From Bradyrhizobium sp. CB2312 (lineage in GTDB: Bacteria > Pseudomonadota > Alphaproteobacteria > Rhizobiales > Xanthobacteraceae), in NCBI RefSeq assembly GCF_029714425.1, contig NZ_CP121668.1:2377501-2441500 (forward strand): a stretch of DNA of 64,000 nt. Direction: 5' to 3'. Every line of letters starts with the position of its first letter. The stretch's first letter is position 1. Below the pieces are notes generated by a model. The model did no database searches. It was not told the origin of the DNA and saw only the letters and a list, made by a program, of their open reading frames with translations. Below, piece after piece: positions 1 through 8,650 of the stretch. Made by a program: the position numbers and the translations under genes.

Positions 1-2012
1 GGATTGTCGGGGTCGGTGTCGGTCAGTGTACCGCAGGCGACCGGCATCCCGGGCTTCCCGTTGGCGATGCCCCCGGCCTCGGTCACGCAACCGGTCGTCT
101 GTCCGGAAATGACGGCCGCATCGTTGCTGCCGTTGATGGTGATCGTCACCACCTGTGCAGTGCCATCGACCGTGGTTACCGTGAAGCTGTCGGTCAGCGT
201 CTGGCCGTTGTTAAGCGCCTGTACCTTGGTGTTGGCATTGTCGAGCGTGTAGGTCCACACGCCGGCGGCTGTCATCGTAAAGCTGCCGTAGCCGCTCACG
301 CTCGCCGTCGGCGAGCCGGCCGCGACGAAGGTGTTGGACGGATTGTCGACGTCGACATCGGCAAGCATGCCCGTCGCGATCGACGTACCAGGCGAGGTGC
401 TGCTGGCTTCGGTAACAGCGCTGGCGGTGGTGCCGGAGATGATGGCGGCGTCGTTGCTGCCATGGATCGTGACCGTGACGACTTGCGGGGTGCCGTCGAC
501 GCTGGTCACCGTCAAGGTGTCGGTCAGGGTATCCCCGACGTTGAGGGCTTGGACCGCATGATTGGCGTTGTCGAGCGTGTAGGTCCACACGCCGGCTGTC
601 GTGACCGTGAAGAAGCCGTAGCCACCCGTGCTCCTGGTCGGCGAACTGACCGCCGTGAACGTATTGGCCGGGTTGTCGACGTCCACATCCGTGAGCGTGC
701 CGGTTGCCGTTGGCGCGCCAGGCGCCGCATTGGCGGCACCGCCTGCCTCCGCCACCGTGCCATTGACGTTGCCTGAGATGATGGCTGCGTCGTTGGCGCC
801 GTTGATGTTGATCGTGAAGGCCTGACTCACCGAGAGCGAGCCGTCCGAAACTGTGATGAGGAAGCTCGTCGTCGTCGGCGATTGCAGGGCGTTGATTGCA
901 TCGTTGTTCGGAACGAAGGCGTAGGCGCCGGACGTGCTGTTCAGGAAAAGGGTGCCAAAGGGACCCGTCTGCGAAAGATTGTAGGTCACTCCATTCAGCG
1001 TCGTGCTGCCGGATGTTCCTCCGCTGAGGCCGAAGGCCAGTACGGCGCCGGTCTCGGAACTGCTGGCCGTGAAAGTACCGCTCGCCGTAGTGAACTGGTC
1101 GAAATGGATCGTGTCGACTTCGACCGGTCCGGCTGGCACGCCCAGAGACGGCGGCGGATGTATGATGATGGGAACAGGGATGTCGAACGGCGGCAGTGGC
1201 GGAAGCAGGTCTTGCGGCTTAGTCGAGTCGTGCGACGTGAAATTGATATGCTGCACCGAGAGTGACTCGCCGAAAGGAGGTGTGCTCGATCCTGTCGTCC
1301 CTCGCGTGAGATTGGCGAGCACGTCATGTTGGGCCGCCTGCAACTCTTCCATCCGTGCGGCACTGTTCGCAACCTGGCTCACGCTGACCGAGGAGCCGAT
1401 CCTCTTTACGACAATCGTCTCGCCAGGATCATCGACGATGATGTGTCGCGGCACCTGCTCCTTGGTGATGAGCTCGAAGACGCCGTGCTGAAGGTCCTTG
1501 TAGGTGACTTGGTCGTCATCCAGAATCGTGGCGTCTGGGTCTGTGGCTTGTGCGTCGTTGATCGTCGAGAAAGTCAACGCCGCCATCGTCAGGATGCCGA
1601 ACCCGCTCGCATGGGAACGGCCGCGAACGCTTCCGAAGGGCGTGTCGACCGTCAGGGCGCCACTGCTTGCCAACCGCCCGGCGGCAAAAGCAAAGCTCCC
1701 GCTGGTGACCGCAACGACGGTCGAACGCGAAGAGCCGGGGACATCGCAGGCGAATTCGCGAAGCTCGATGCAAGCTCCGCTGGAGACGTTGAATACCGTG
1801 TCGTCGAGCAGCCGGATTCCGAGTTGCGCATCGGCAGCAGTCTCGATTACGTCACCGCGGCAGACAAGGTCGCCAACTCTGACCTTAATCGCCGCGCCGT
1901 TGTCGCGCCTGAGGGTCGCGTAACCGAACACGGCCTGAACTGTGCCGATGATCTGGAGAGGCAGGGCCATAACAGCCCCATTCCGGGGGTCAACGCTCAA
2001 AGCAACGAACAT
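1..2012 (-). CDS. FecR-domain / VCBS-repeat secreted protein (C-terminus outside window)
   Basis: The frame stays open from an ATG at 2012 to the window edge, about 670 codons, so the C-terminus is missing. Residues about 40-130 form a FecR-like domain (VGDLVCRGDVIET, then VDTPFGSVRGR), close in pattern to the neighbouring protein at 2451. A Pro-rich linker follows, then an Ig-like segment. After that come at least two tandem VCBS repeats of about 100 residues, each with GVWTYTLDNAN, a DGT(P/A)QVVT strand and the GSNDAA block. There is no N-terminal signal peptide. In this family the C-terminus usually carries a type I secretion signal and calcium-binding repeats, but that part is not visible here. 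The likely role is a secreted or surface adhesin-like protein (inference). The ATG at 2012 has GCGAGG eight bases upstream; an alternative ATG lies at 1970. Confidence 0.85.
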   Translation of the reverse strand, partial: MFVALSVDPRNGAVMALPLQIIGTVQAVFGYATLRRDNGAAIKVRVGDLVCRGDVIETAADAQLGIRLLDDTVFNVSSGACIELREFACDVPGSSRSTVVAVTSGSFAFAAGRLASSGALTVDTPFGSVRGRSHASGFGILTMAALTFSTINDAQATDPDATILDDDQVTYKDLQHGVFELITKEQVPRHIIVDDPGETIVVKRIGSSVSVSQVANSAARMEELQAAQHDVLANLTRGTTGSSTPPFGESLSVQHINFTSHDSTKPQDLLPPLPPFDIPVPIIIHPPPSLGVPAGPVEVDTIHFDQFTTASGTFTASSSETGAVLAFGLSGGTSGSTTLNGVTYNLSQTGPFGTLFLNSTSGAYAFVPNNDAINALQSPTTTSFLITVSDGSLSVSQAFTININGANDAAIISGNVNGTVAEAGGAANAAPGAPTATGTLTDVDVDNPANTFTAVSSPTRSTGGYGFFTVTTAGVWTYTLDNANHAVQALNVGDTLTDTLTVTSVDGTPQVVTVTIHGSNDAAIISGTTASAVTEASSTSPGTSIATGMLADVDVDNPSNTFVAAGSPTASVSGYGSFTMTAAGVWTYTLDNANTKVQALNNGQTLTDSFTVTTVDGTAQVVTITINGSNDAAVISGQTTGCVTEAGGIANGKPGMPVACGTLTDTDPDN

Positions 2013-2450
2013 TGGTTTGGCCTCGCATGCCGACTCATTCGGACTCGGTGCGGTGCCTCAGTCTTCTTGTCGGTTTTGCCTACGCCACCGGGGCAATACT
2101 GGCGTGGCAACCCAGGCCTGCACGCCGAAAACGCTTGATGAAAAGACCCGATCTCCGCGGGTATAGCCAAGACGACGACACGCTCACGCGAGATGCGGCG
2201 TCTCGACGCGCGTTCGTCTCTCAAGAACAGTTGACGTTGAGTTCCGCGAAATGTCGCTTACTTTCCGCGGTGAGGCAAACGGCCTTGGGCCTAAAATCGA
2301 TGGCAAAAAAGAAGTACTCCCTCTGGAGGGCTGGTCCGCAGGACCAATCCGGGCCGTAGATGCTGACGATGCACGACGTGCGGGCTTGTCCAGGGTTCAC
2401 AGACCCATTGAGCGGGCACGCTGACAAGATCTTCTCGGAAAGGGCGGGTC
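2013..2450. other. Divergent intergenic region between two FecR-type genes
   Basis: This is about 440 bp without a convincing gene, lying between the two divergent FecR-domain genes. A plus-strand frame crosses it but has no family resemblance and no ribosome site. Promoters for both flanking genes must lie here; a TTGACG hexamer near 2231 is a possible -35 element, but no clear -10 partner was found. Confidence 0.4.
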
Positions 2451-3101
2451 ATGTGCGGGCACACAATTGCGGCGTTGATGGCTGGTTTAGCCTGGGCATT
2501 CGCGACGGTTCTTGCTGCGCCGGCGCAGGCTCAAGTCAATCCCGTGAGGCCCGGCCTTCAGGACGTTGCGCCACAACCGATCGGAAAGGTCGTGGCCGTC
2601 ACGGGTTCGGTCACGATCGAGCACGCAGGTGCGGTCGTCGTCCAGGCGAACCTTCCCGATCAGGTTGCTCAAACCAAGGTCGGCGATACCGTGTATCTGC
2701 GCGACGTAGTGCGCACCGATGCGGACAGTCGGATCAGCATCAATTTCAGCGATGGTTCGTCGTTCAATCTGTCGAGCAATGCTCGGATGACTCTGGATGA
2801 GTACGTGTACGAACCGGCCGGCAAGTCCAACTCGTCGTTTTTCAATCTCACGAAAGGAACGGCCACATTTGTCGCTGGCCAGGTCGCGAAGACCGGCGAC
2901 ATGAAAGTCGATACGCCCGTTGCAACCATGGGAATCCGCGGCACCACGCCGCACATCGAAATTTCGGACGACGGCGCTGTCAATTTTTCGACGCTCATCG
3001 AAGAGGGCAAGAGCAAATTGCTCAAGAAGCACGTCAGCGCCCCGGTGCGGCAGCCCGACCAGGAGAGCCGTCCCAGGCTGAACATCTGCCGGGGATGCTG
3101 A
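2451..3101 (+). CDS. Exported FecR-domain protein
   Basis: This 216-residue protein has a signal peptide (hydrophobic ALMAGLAWAFATVLAAPAQAQ, residues about 8-28). A FecR domain spans residues about 45-175: VGKVVAVTGSVTI, VGDTVYLRDVVRT, then FFNLTKGTATFVAGQ and DTPVATMGIRGTT. Stand-alone FecR proteins of this sort in rhizobia are periplasmic or outer-membrane associated and are not the iron-dicitrate anti-sigma factor itself. No sigma factor or TonB receptor is nearby, so classical FecR signalling is unlikely. The C-terminal 25 residues are Arg/Lys-rich and end in two cysteines. It is divergent from the FecR-VCBS gene and about 90 bp upstream of the TPR gene, so the three may form one secretion-related unit (inference). 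Confidence 0.8.
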   Translation: MCGHTIAALMAGLAWAFATVLAAPAQAQVNPVRPGLQDVAPQPIGKVVAVTGSVTIEHAGAVVVQANLPDQVAQTKVGDTVYLRDVVRTDADSRISINFSDGSSFNLSSNARMTLDEYVYEPAGKSNSSFFNLTKGTATFVAGQVAKTGDMKVDTPVATMGIRGTTPHIEISDDGAVNFSTLIEEGKSKLLKKHVSAPVRQPDQESRPRLNICRGC

Positions 3102-3192
3102 AGTGATCTTCAGGCGTCCTCTCCTCGTCCATCGCGGCGCGCGAAACGTCCAAGTCGGAGTTCCGCTCGTTTCAGCGAAGCCTGATCCGGAC

Positions 3193-4044
3193 ATGGCCTT
3201 GAGAGCCACCGTCATCGACAGCTTCGCCCTCATTCTCGCCCTGCTGTTGCTCGGATCGCCGGTGGGCGCGCAACAGCCGCAGAAGAATAGCCGCCTCAAG
3301 ACTATTGAGCAGTGCAACGGAGCGGACCGCATCCCGGCCGAGGCCCGGGTTGCCGCCTGTACCGTGCTCATCAATTCGGGAGATGTCCGGGCGGACGCGC
3401 TGGCCGTGGCTTTCAACAATCGTGGCAACGCCTACATCGCGACGGCCGAGTACGATCGTGCGATCAGCGATTTCGGTCAAGCGATCGAACTGGCGTCAGG
3501 CTACGCCAAGCCGGTGAACAATCGCGGCGTGGCCTACTTGAGGAAGGGCGCGTATGACGAGGCGATCAAGGCTTTCGATGCGGCGATCAGGCTCAATCCC
3601 GGTTATGGCAGCGCCTTCGCCAATCGTGCGGAGGCCCGCCTTAAGCTGAGCCAGTATGATCAGGCCCTGCGGGATTTCGACGAGGCCATCCGCCTCGATC
3701 CGGATTTGACGTTGGCCAGGAGCGGGCGGTGCTGGACCCGGGCGGTCATCGGCGATCTTCAAGCCGGGCTCGACGACTGCGACAGGGCCATTCAGTCAGG
3801 ATCGAACGATGCCGCGACATACGATTCACGTGCGCTGATCCACTTGAAGATGGGCCAACTTGCCGCGGCCATTGACGACTACAATTCGGCATTGGGTGCA
3901 GCGCCAAATCTGGCAAGCGCGCTCTACGGGCGCGGGCTTGCCAAGCTCAGGCAGGGAGATAAAGCCGGCGATCGCGACGTCTCGGCGGCCAGGCTCATCA
4001 ACGCCAAGGTCGGCGACGAGCTCGCCCGCCTTGGCGTGCGGTGA
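3193..4044 (+). CDS. Exported tetratricopeptide-repeat protein
   Basis: This protein of about 283 residues has a signal peptide (ATVIDSFALILALLLLGSPV, ending at GAQQ). It then has six consecutive TPR units from residue about 75 to 275, each with the W/N-G-Y-A-P pattern (for example AFNNRGNAYIATAEYDRAI and AFANRAEARLKLSQYDQAL). TPR arrays are protein-protein interaction scaffolds and the exported location points to the periplasm. The frame opens earlier at 3103, but the ATG at 3193 is preferred because it places the signal peptide at the N-terminus. It lies downstream of and co-oriented with the FecR gene and is probably co-transcribed. The partner is unknown. Confidence 0.85.
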   Translation: MALRATVIDSFALILALLLLGSPVGAQQPQKNSRLKTIEQCNGADRIPAEARVAACTVLINSGDVRADALAVAFNNRGNAYIATAEYDRAISDFGQAIELASGYAKPVNNRGVAYLRKGAYDEAIKAFDAAIRLNPGYGSAFANRAEARLKLSQYDQALRDFDEAIRLDPDLTLARSGRCWTRAVIGDLQAGLDDCDRAIQSGSNDAATYDSRALIHLKMGQLAAAIDDYNSALGAAPNLASALYGRGLAKLRQGDKAGDRDVSAARLINAKVGDELARLGVR

Positions 4045-4193
4045 CGTCAGGATTGGTCCGCTGAAATTCGCCTGGGAATCATCGACCAGAAAATTCTGAG
4101 CCATTCAAGACGCAAGGTTTGGAAGGGGCTTGACGCTCTCGCACCAAGCCTCCCCCTCGGATCGAATATCCGGTTCCGTGCTCTCCAGGGCAG

Positions 4194-5267
4194 CTACACG
4201 TTCGACCCGTGGATGGCGTCGATCACGGCGTCGGTGACTTCCTTCGTCGTCGCCTTGCCGCCGACATCGGGCGTCAGCACGCCGGCGGCGCAGACGCGTT
4301 CGACCGCCTTCATCAACCGCGCAGCCGCGTCCTTCTCGCCGAGATGCTCGAGCATCTGCGCGCCGGTCCAGAACGTCGCGACCGGGTTGGCGATGCCCTT
4401 GCCGGTGATGTCGAAGGCCGAGCCGTGGATCGGCTCGAACATCGAGGGGTAGCGGCGCTGCGGATCGATGTTGCCGGTCGGTGCCACGCCGAGGCTGCCC
4501 GCGAGTGCGCCGGCGAGATCGGAGAGAATGTCGGCGTGGAGGTTGGTCGCCACGATGGTGTCGAGGCTCTTCGGATGCAGGGTCATGCGCACCGTCATGG
4601 CGTCGACCAGCATCTTGTCCCAGGTCACATCAGGGAATTCGGTCGCGACCTCGGCGGCGATCTCGTCCCACATCACCATGCCGTGGCGCTGTGCGTTCGA
4701 CTTGGTCACGACCGTCAGGAACTTGCGCGGCCGCGACTGCGCCAGCTGGAACGCATAGCGCATGATGCGGGTGACGCCGACGCGGGTGAACACGGCGACC
4801 TCCGTGCCGACCTCTTCCGGCAGGCCCTTATGGGCGCGGCCGCCCATGCCGGCATATTCGCCTTCCGAGTTCTCGCGCACGATCACCCAGTCGAGATCGC
4901 CGACGCCGACATTGCGCAGCGGCGAGGCGACGCCCGGCAGGATTTTTGTCGGCCGCACGTTCGCGTATTGGTCAAAGCCCTGGCAGATCGGCAGGCGCAG
5001 GCCCCACAGCGTGATGTGGTCGGGCACATCAGGCGCGCCGACCGCGCCGAAATAGATCGCGTCGAACTTCTTGAGTTCAGCAAGTCCATCGGCCGGCATC
5101 ATCACGCCGTGCTTCTTGTAATAGTCCGAGCCCCAGTCGAATGTCTTGACGTTGAAGGCGAGGTCGCCGCTGCGTTTTGCCAGAGCCTCCAGCACGCGGA
5201 CGCCGGCCGAGATCACCTCGGGGCCGATGCCGTCGGCGGGAATGGCTGCGATCGAATGGGTGCGCAT
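4194..5267 (-). CDS. ttuC: Tartrate dehydrogenase/decarboxylase or D-malate dehydrogenase
   Basis: This 357-residue protein belongs to the isocitrate/isopropylmalate dehydrogenase superfamily and has the normal length for the tartrate/D-malate branch. Visible motifs are the N-terminal IPADGIGPEV, the substrate-binding segment IVRENSEGEYAGMGG, the K of VTKSNAQRHG, the metal-binding aspartates in NLHADILSDLAGAL, and the cofactor loop EPIHGSAFDITGKGIANP. This branch oxidises tartrate, D-malate or related 2-hydroxy diacids with NAD and Mn/Mg; which one is used here cannot be read from sequence. It is the second gene after the MFS transporter at 5289 with a 21-bp gap, so it is probably in one operon controlled by the divergent LysR at 6867. 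Confidence 0.9.
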   Translation of the reverse strand: MRTHSIAAIPADGIGPEVISAGVRVLEALAKRSGDLAFNVKTFDWGSDYYKKHGVMMPADGLAELKKFDAIYFGAVGAPDVPDHITLWGLRLPICQGFDQYANVRPTKILPGVASPLRNVGVGDLDWVIVRENSEGEYAGMGGRAHKGLPEEVGTEVAVFTRVGVTRIMRYAFQLAQSRPRKFLTVVTKSNAQRHGMVMWDEIAAEVATEFPDVTWDKMLVDAMTVRMTLHPKSLDTIVATNLHADILSDLAGALAGSLGVAPTGNIDPQRRYPSMFEPIHGSAFDITGKGIANPVATFWTGAQMLEHLGEKDAAARLMKAVERVCAAGVLTPDVGGKATTKEVTDAVIDAIHGSNV

Positions 5268-5288
5268 GAAGATGCTCCGTTTGGGGTG

Positions 5289-6587
5289 TCAGTGGGATTG
5301 CGGGACGGGTTCGACGGGCGCGGTTTTCGCGCGCGACAATAGCAGGGTCAGGACCGCCGAGAGAACGAGCAAACCGCTGACGAAATAGAGCCCGCCGACA
5401 AAGCTGCCGGTCTGGTCCTTGATCCAGCCGATCATGGCGGGCCCGACGAAGCCGCCGAGATTGCCGATCGAGTTGATGGTGGCGATGCCGGCTGCGGCCG
5501 CGGGACCGGACAGGAACAGCGTCGGCATGCTCCACAGCGGCGGCTTGGCCGAGGAGATGCCGATATTGACCAGCGTGAGTGCGACCAGCACGGCGACGAC
5601 GCCGGCAGCAAGCCCGGCATAGGCGAGGCCCGCAGCAGCGATCAGGCAAGCCCAGACGACGTGCCATGTGCGTTCGCCGGTGCGGTCCGAATGCCGTGCC
5701 CACAGGATCATGGCGACGACGGCGGCGGTTGCCGGCAATGCGTTGAGGAAGCCGACCTGGAGCGAGGACAGGCCGAACTGCTTGATGATCTGCGGCGCCC
5801 AGACGCCGAGCGTGTAGAGGCCGGCCGAGGTGCCGAAATAGATCAGCGACAGCGCCAGCACGCGTGGATCGGCGAGGCCCCGCCAGATGCTGTGACTTGC
5901 GGTCGCGGCCTTGCTGGTTGTCTCCGCATTCATGGTCTCGACCAGCCAGCGGCGCTCGTCCTCGGCGAGCCATTTTGCTTTCTCGGGCCGGTCGGTCAGG
6001 AAGCCCAGCACGACGAAGCCGAGCAGCACGGCCGGCAAAGCCTCCAGCACGAACAGCCATTGCCAGCCCTTGAAACCGAACAGGCCATCCATCTCCAGCA
6101 GCGCGCCCGAGATCGGCGAGCCCAGCACGGTCGAGAGCGGGGCTGCCGCCATGAACAGCGCGGTCACCGCGGCACGCTGGCGCGCCGGGAACCAGTAGGA
6201 GAGGTAGAGGATGATGCCGGGGAAGAACCCGGCTTCGGCGACGCCGAGCAGGAAGCGCAGGATGTAGAAGCTGGTCGCCCCCTGCACGAACGCCATCGCG
6301 GCCGAGACGAGGCCCCAGGTGATCATCACCCGCGCGATCCAGATCCGCGCGCCGACCTTGTGCAGGATGATGTTGGAAGGCACCTCGAACAGGAAGTAGC
6401 CCCAGAAGAAGATGCCGGCGCCGAAGCCGTAGACCGCCGGCGACAGGCCGATGTCCTTGTTCATCGTCAGCGAGGCGAAGCCGATGTTGACGCGGTCGAT
6501 GAAGGCCACGAAGTACAGCAGCATGATGAAGGGAACGATGCGCCAGGTGATCTTGCGCAGCACGCGCGTCTGAATCTCGCTCGCCAC
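5289..6587 (-). CDS. MFS transporter, anion:cation symporter (tartrate/phthalate-type)
   Basis: This 432-residue integral membrane protein has about 12 transmembrane segments in the 6+6 MFS arrangement with a charged central loop near residues 205-230. The start MASEIQTRVLRKITWRIVPF, the helix-1 motif FIDRVNIGFASLTM, and RFLLGVAEAGFFPGIILYLS are characteristic of the ACS family that carries tartrate, phthalate, glucarate and similar organic anions. The gene directly precedes the tartrate/D-malate dehydrogenase, so it most likely imports that enzyme's substrate (inference). A palindromic repeat occupies part of its upstream region. Start MASE is supported by a GAGG motif upstream. Confidence 0.9.
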   Translation of the reverse strand: MASEIQTRVLRKITWRIVPFIMLLYFVAFIDRVNIGFASLTMNKDIGLSPAVYGFGAGIFFWGYFLFEVPSNIILHKVGARIWIARVMITWGLVSAAMAFVQGATSFYILRFLLGVAEAGFFPGIILYLSYWFPARQRAAVTALFMAAAPLSTVLGSPISGALLEMDGLFGFKGWQWLFVLEALPAVLLGFVVLGFLTDRPEKAKWLAEDERRWLVETMNAETTSKAATASHSIWRGLADPRVLALSLIYFGTSAGLYTLGVWAPQIIKQFGLSSLQVGFLNALPATAAVVAMILWARHSDRTGERTWHVVWACLIAAAGLAYAGLAAGVVAVLVALTLVNIGISSAKPPLWSMPTLFLSGPAAAAGIATINSIGNLGGFVGPAMIGWIKDQTGSFVGGLYFVSGLLVLSAVLTLLLSRAKTAPVEPVPQSH

Positions 6588-6736
6588 CTGGCCTCCTCAG
6601 GTTCTGGTTCTTCGTTATGCGGTGGAGCCTAAGCGAGGGCAGGAGAGGGACTCAATTGGCGCTGGTTTATACAAAAAAATGATATAATCCCCGCCAGGCG
6701 CGTAAGGTGGGTGTTGGGCGCACTGAAGCTCCCCAG

Positions 6737-6822
6737 CGTCATGCCCGGGCTTGTCCCGGGCATCCACGTTCTTCGCGCTGCAGGGAAAGGCGTGGATGGC
6801 CGGGACAAGCCCGGCCATGACG
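6737..6822. repeat. Palindromic dispersed repeat, family P1 (copy 1)
   Basis: This 86-bp inverted repeat has ends CGTCATG and CATGACG; its arms contain GCCCGGGCTTGTCCCGGGC and its near complement. A second copy of the same length class lies at 43812-43898. It sits in the divergent promoter region between the MFS transporter and the LysR gene. Confidence 0.85.
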
Positions 6823-6866
6823 TCCTCGTACAATGCGATCGCCCAGGGCGAGAGTGAGGACCAGGA

Positions 6867-7784
6867 ATGGAATTGCATCAGCTTCGATGCTTCGTGGCGG
6901 CGGCCGAGCAGCTGCATTTCGGCCGCGCGGCGCAGCAGCTCCAGATGCTGCCCTCCGCGCTCGGCCGGCAGATCAGGCTGCTGGAGGAGGACCTCGGCAC
7001 GCGCCTGTTCGCGCGGACGACGCGCGCGGTGTCGCTGACGGAGGACGGTGCGACGCTGCTGCGCGATGCCCGCGCCATCCTCGCCAGGGTCGAGGCGGTC
7101 GAGAGCAATTTGCGCAACCGCTCGCGCGCAGGGGCCGCGCGGCGGCTCCGCGTCGGCGCCATCGATAGTGCGGCAGCCGGGCTCCTGCCGCCGCTCTTGC
7201 GCGATTTCCGCGCCAGGCATCCTGACATCGCGGTACAGCTGCTCGAGGATAAGACCGTCCGGTTGCTGCCGAAGATTTTGACCGGCGCGCTCGATCTCGC
7301 CTTCGTCCGTCCGCCCGACCGAGCCGACAAGCGCCTCGAATTCCGCGATCTGCTTCAGGAGACCGCCATCGTGGCGTTCCCGCAGCGGCACGCGCTGGCC
7401 GCGCGCAAATCGATCACGCTCGCCGACATCGCCGACGAGGCGATGCTGGTGCCGGACCGCCGCTCGCGGCCGCACAGCCACGACCTCACCATCAAGCTGT
7501 TCGAGCAGGCCGGCTTGATGCCGCGCATCGTGCAGGTCGCCGACGAGAAGCAGACCATCATCAACCTGGTGGCAACCAAGCTCGGCGTTGCCATCGTGCC
7601 GCGCTGGACCACGCGGATGGCGGTGTCGGGCGTGCGCTTCGTGCCGCTCCGGCCGAAGCAGCGCGGCCCGGTTGGCCGCCTGCCGCTCGCGGCGGCCTGG
7701 CTGCGCGGCTCGCGCGATCCGGCGCGCGATGCCATGCTGGCGGTGCTGGAGACGCGCCTGCGCAGCTATGCGCGGGAGGCGTGA
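6867..7784 (+). CDS. LysR-family transcriptional regulator
   Basis: This 305-residue protein has the standard LysR layout. A winged helix-turn-helix covers residues 1-62 (MELHQLRCFVAAAEQLHFGR, then LPSALGRQIRLLEEDLGTRLF), followed by a linker helix and a periplasmic-binding-protein-like effector domain from about 92 to 295 (RLRVGAIDSAAAGLLPPLL). It is divergent from the MFS transporter and dehydrogenase genes, the classic position for a LysR activator of the neighbouring catabolic operon. The effector is probably the transported diacid (inference). In the recognition helix, the usual Q-P-S/A-L-S is LPSALG here. The aspartate dehydrogenase gene follows 37 bp downstream and could be co-transcribed. 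Confidence 0.92.
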   Translation: MELHQLRCFVAAAEQLHFGRAAQQLQMLPSALGRQIRLLEEDLGTRLFARTTRAVSLTEDGATLLRDARAILARVEAVESNLRNRSRAGAARRLRVGAIDSAAAGLLPPLLRDFRARHPDIAVQLLEDKTVRLLPKILTGALDLAFVRPPDRADKRLEFRDLLQETAIVAFPQRHALAARKSITLADIADEAMLVPDRRSRPHSHDLTIKLFEQAGLMPRIVQVADEKQTIINLVATKLGVAIVPRWTTRMAVSGVRFVPLRPKQRGPVGRLPLAAAWLRGSRDPARDAMLAVLETRLRSYAREA

Positions 7785-7821
7785 GGGGCTATGACATTGG
7801 CTTGGATCAAAGGTGGATGCG

Positions 7822-8646
7822 ATGACTGAACAGAAAGCGCCGAACGAGTTGCGGGTGGCCATCGCCGGGCTGGGCTCGATCGGCACCAAGATCGCGACCG
7901 CGCTGGATCAGGGCATCGAGGGATTGGCGCTGTCCGCGGTGGCCGTCCGCGATCCCGCCAAGCATCAGGCCTTCCTCAATGGTCTGCGCCATCAGCCGAA
8001 AGTCATGCCCATCGACCAGCTCGGCGACGCCGCCGACATCGTGGTCGAATGCGCGCCGAGCAACCATCTGCGTTCGATCGTCGAGCCCGCGGTGAAGCGG
8101 GGCAAGGCTGCGGTCGTGGTCAGCGTCGGCGGCCTGCTCGACAATTTCGATCTGGTCGATCTCGCCCGTGCCAATGGCGGCCGCATCCTCGTGCCGACGG
8201 GCGCGCTGATCGGACTCGATGCCGTCAACGCCGCCGCGGTCGGCACCATCCATTCGGTGAAGATGGTGACGCGCAAGCCGATCGACGGCCTGAGGGGCGC
8301 GCCGTTCATCGTCGAGAACAATATCGACATCGATAATCTGCGCGAGCCGCTGAAACTGTTCGAGGGCAGCGCGCGCGAGGCGGCAAAAGGCTTTCCGGCG
8401 AACGTCAACGTCGCCGTTGCGCTGTCGCTGGCGGGCATCGGGCCCGATCGCACCCAGATGCAGGTCTGGGCCGACCCCACCGTGACGCGCAACGTCCATC
8501 GCATCGAGGTCGAGGCGGATTCGGCGCGGTTCTCGATGGGCATCGAGAACGTCCCGTCTGAAAATCCCAAGACCGGGATGATCACCGCGCTGTCCGTGAT
8601 CGCACTGCTGCGCAAGCAGCGCGCCACGCTTTGCGTGGGGACGTGA
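7822..8646 (+). CDS. nadX: L-aspartate dehydrogenase
   Basis: This protein of about 274 residues has an N-terminal Rossmann fold (VAIAGLGSIGTKIATAL, residues about 12-28) and the aspartate dehydrogenase catalytic domain. The family block LVPTGALIGLDAVNAA is present, as is GFPANVNVAVALSLAGIGPDRT. The family converts L-aspartate to iminoaspartate with NAD(P), either for NAD biosynthesis or for aspartate catabolism. No nadA or nadC is nearby and the gene follows a LysR gene, so a catabolic role is as likely as a biosynthetic one. The ATG at 7822 is chosen over an upstream GTG because it is preceded by AAGGTGGA at good spacing. Confidence 0.85.
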   Translation: MTEQKAPNELRVAIAGLGSIGTKIATALDQGIEGLALSAVAVRDPAKHQAFLNGLRHQPKVMPIDQLGDAADIVVECAPSNHLRSIVEPAVKRGKAAVVVSVGGLLDNFDLVDLARANGGRILVPTGALIGLDAVNAAAVGTIHSVKMVTRKPIDGLRGAPFIVENNIDIDNLREPLKLFEGSAREAAKGFPANVNVAVALSLAGIGPDRTQMQVWADPTVTRNVHRIEVEADSARFSMGIENVPSENPKTGMITALSVIALLRKQRATLCVGT

Positions 8647-8650
8647 ACTT

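Noticed and set aside
2012..2359. A 115-codon plus-strand frame between the two FecR genes
   Set aside because: No homology pattern, no ribosome site, and it occupies the expected divergent promoter region.
2451..3101. The FecR gene considered as an iron-dicitrate anti-sigma regulator
   Set aside because: It has a signal peptide and no adjacent ECF sigma factor or TonB receptor.
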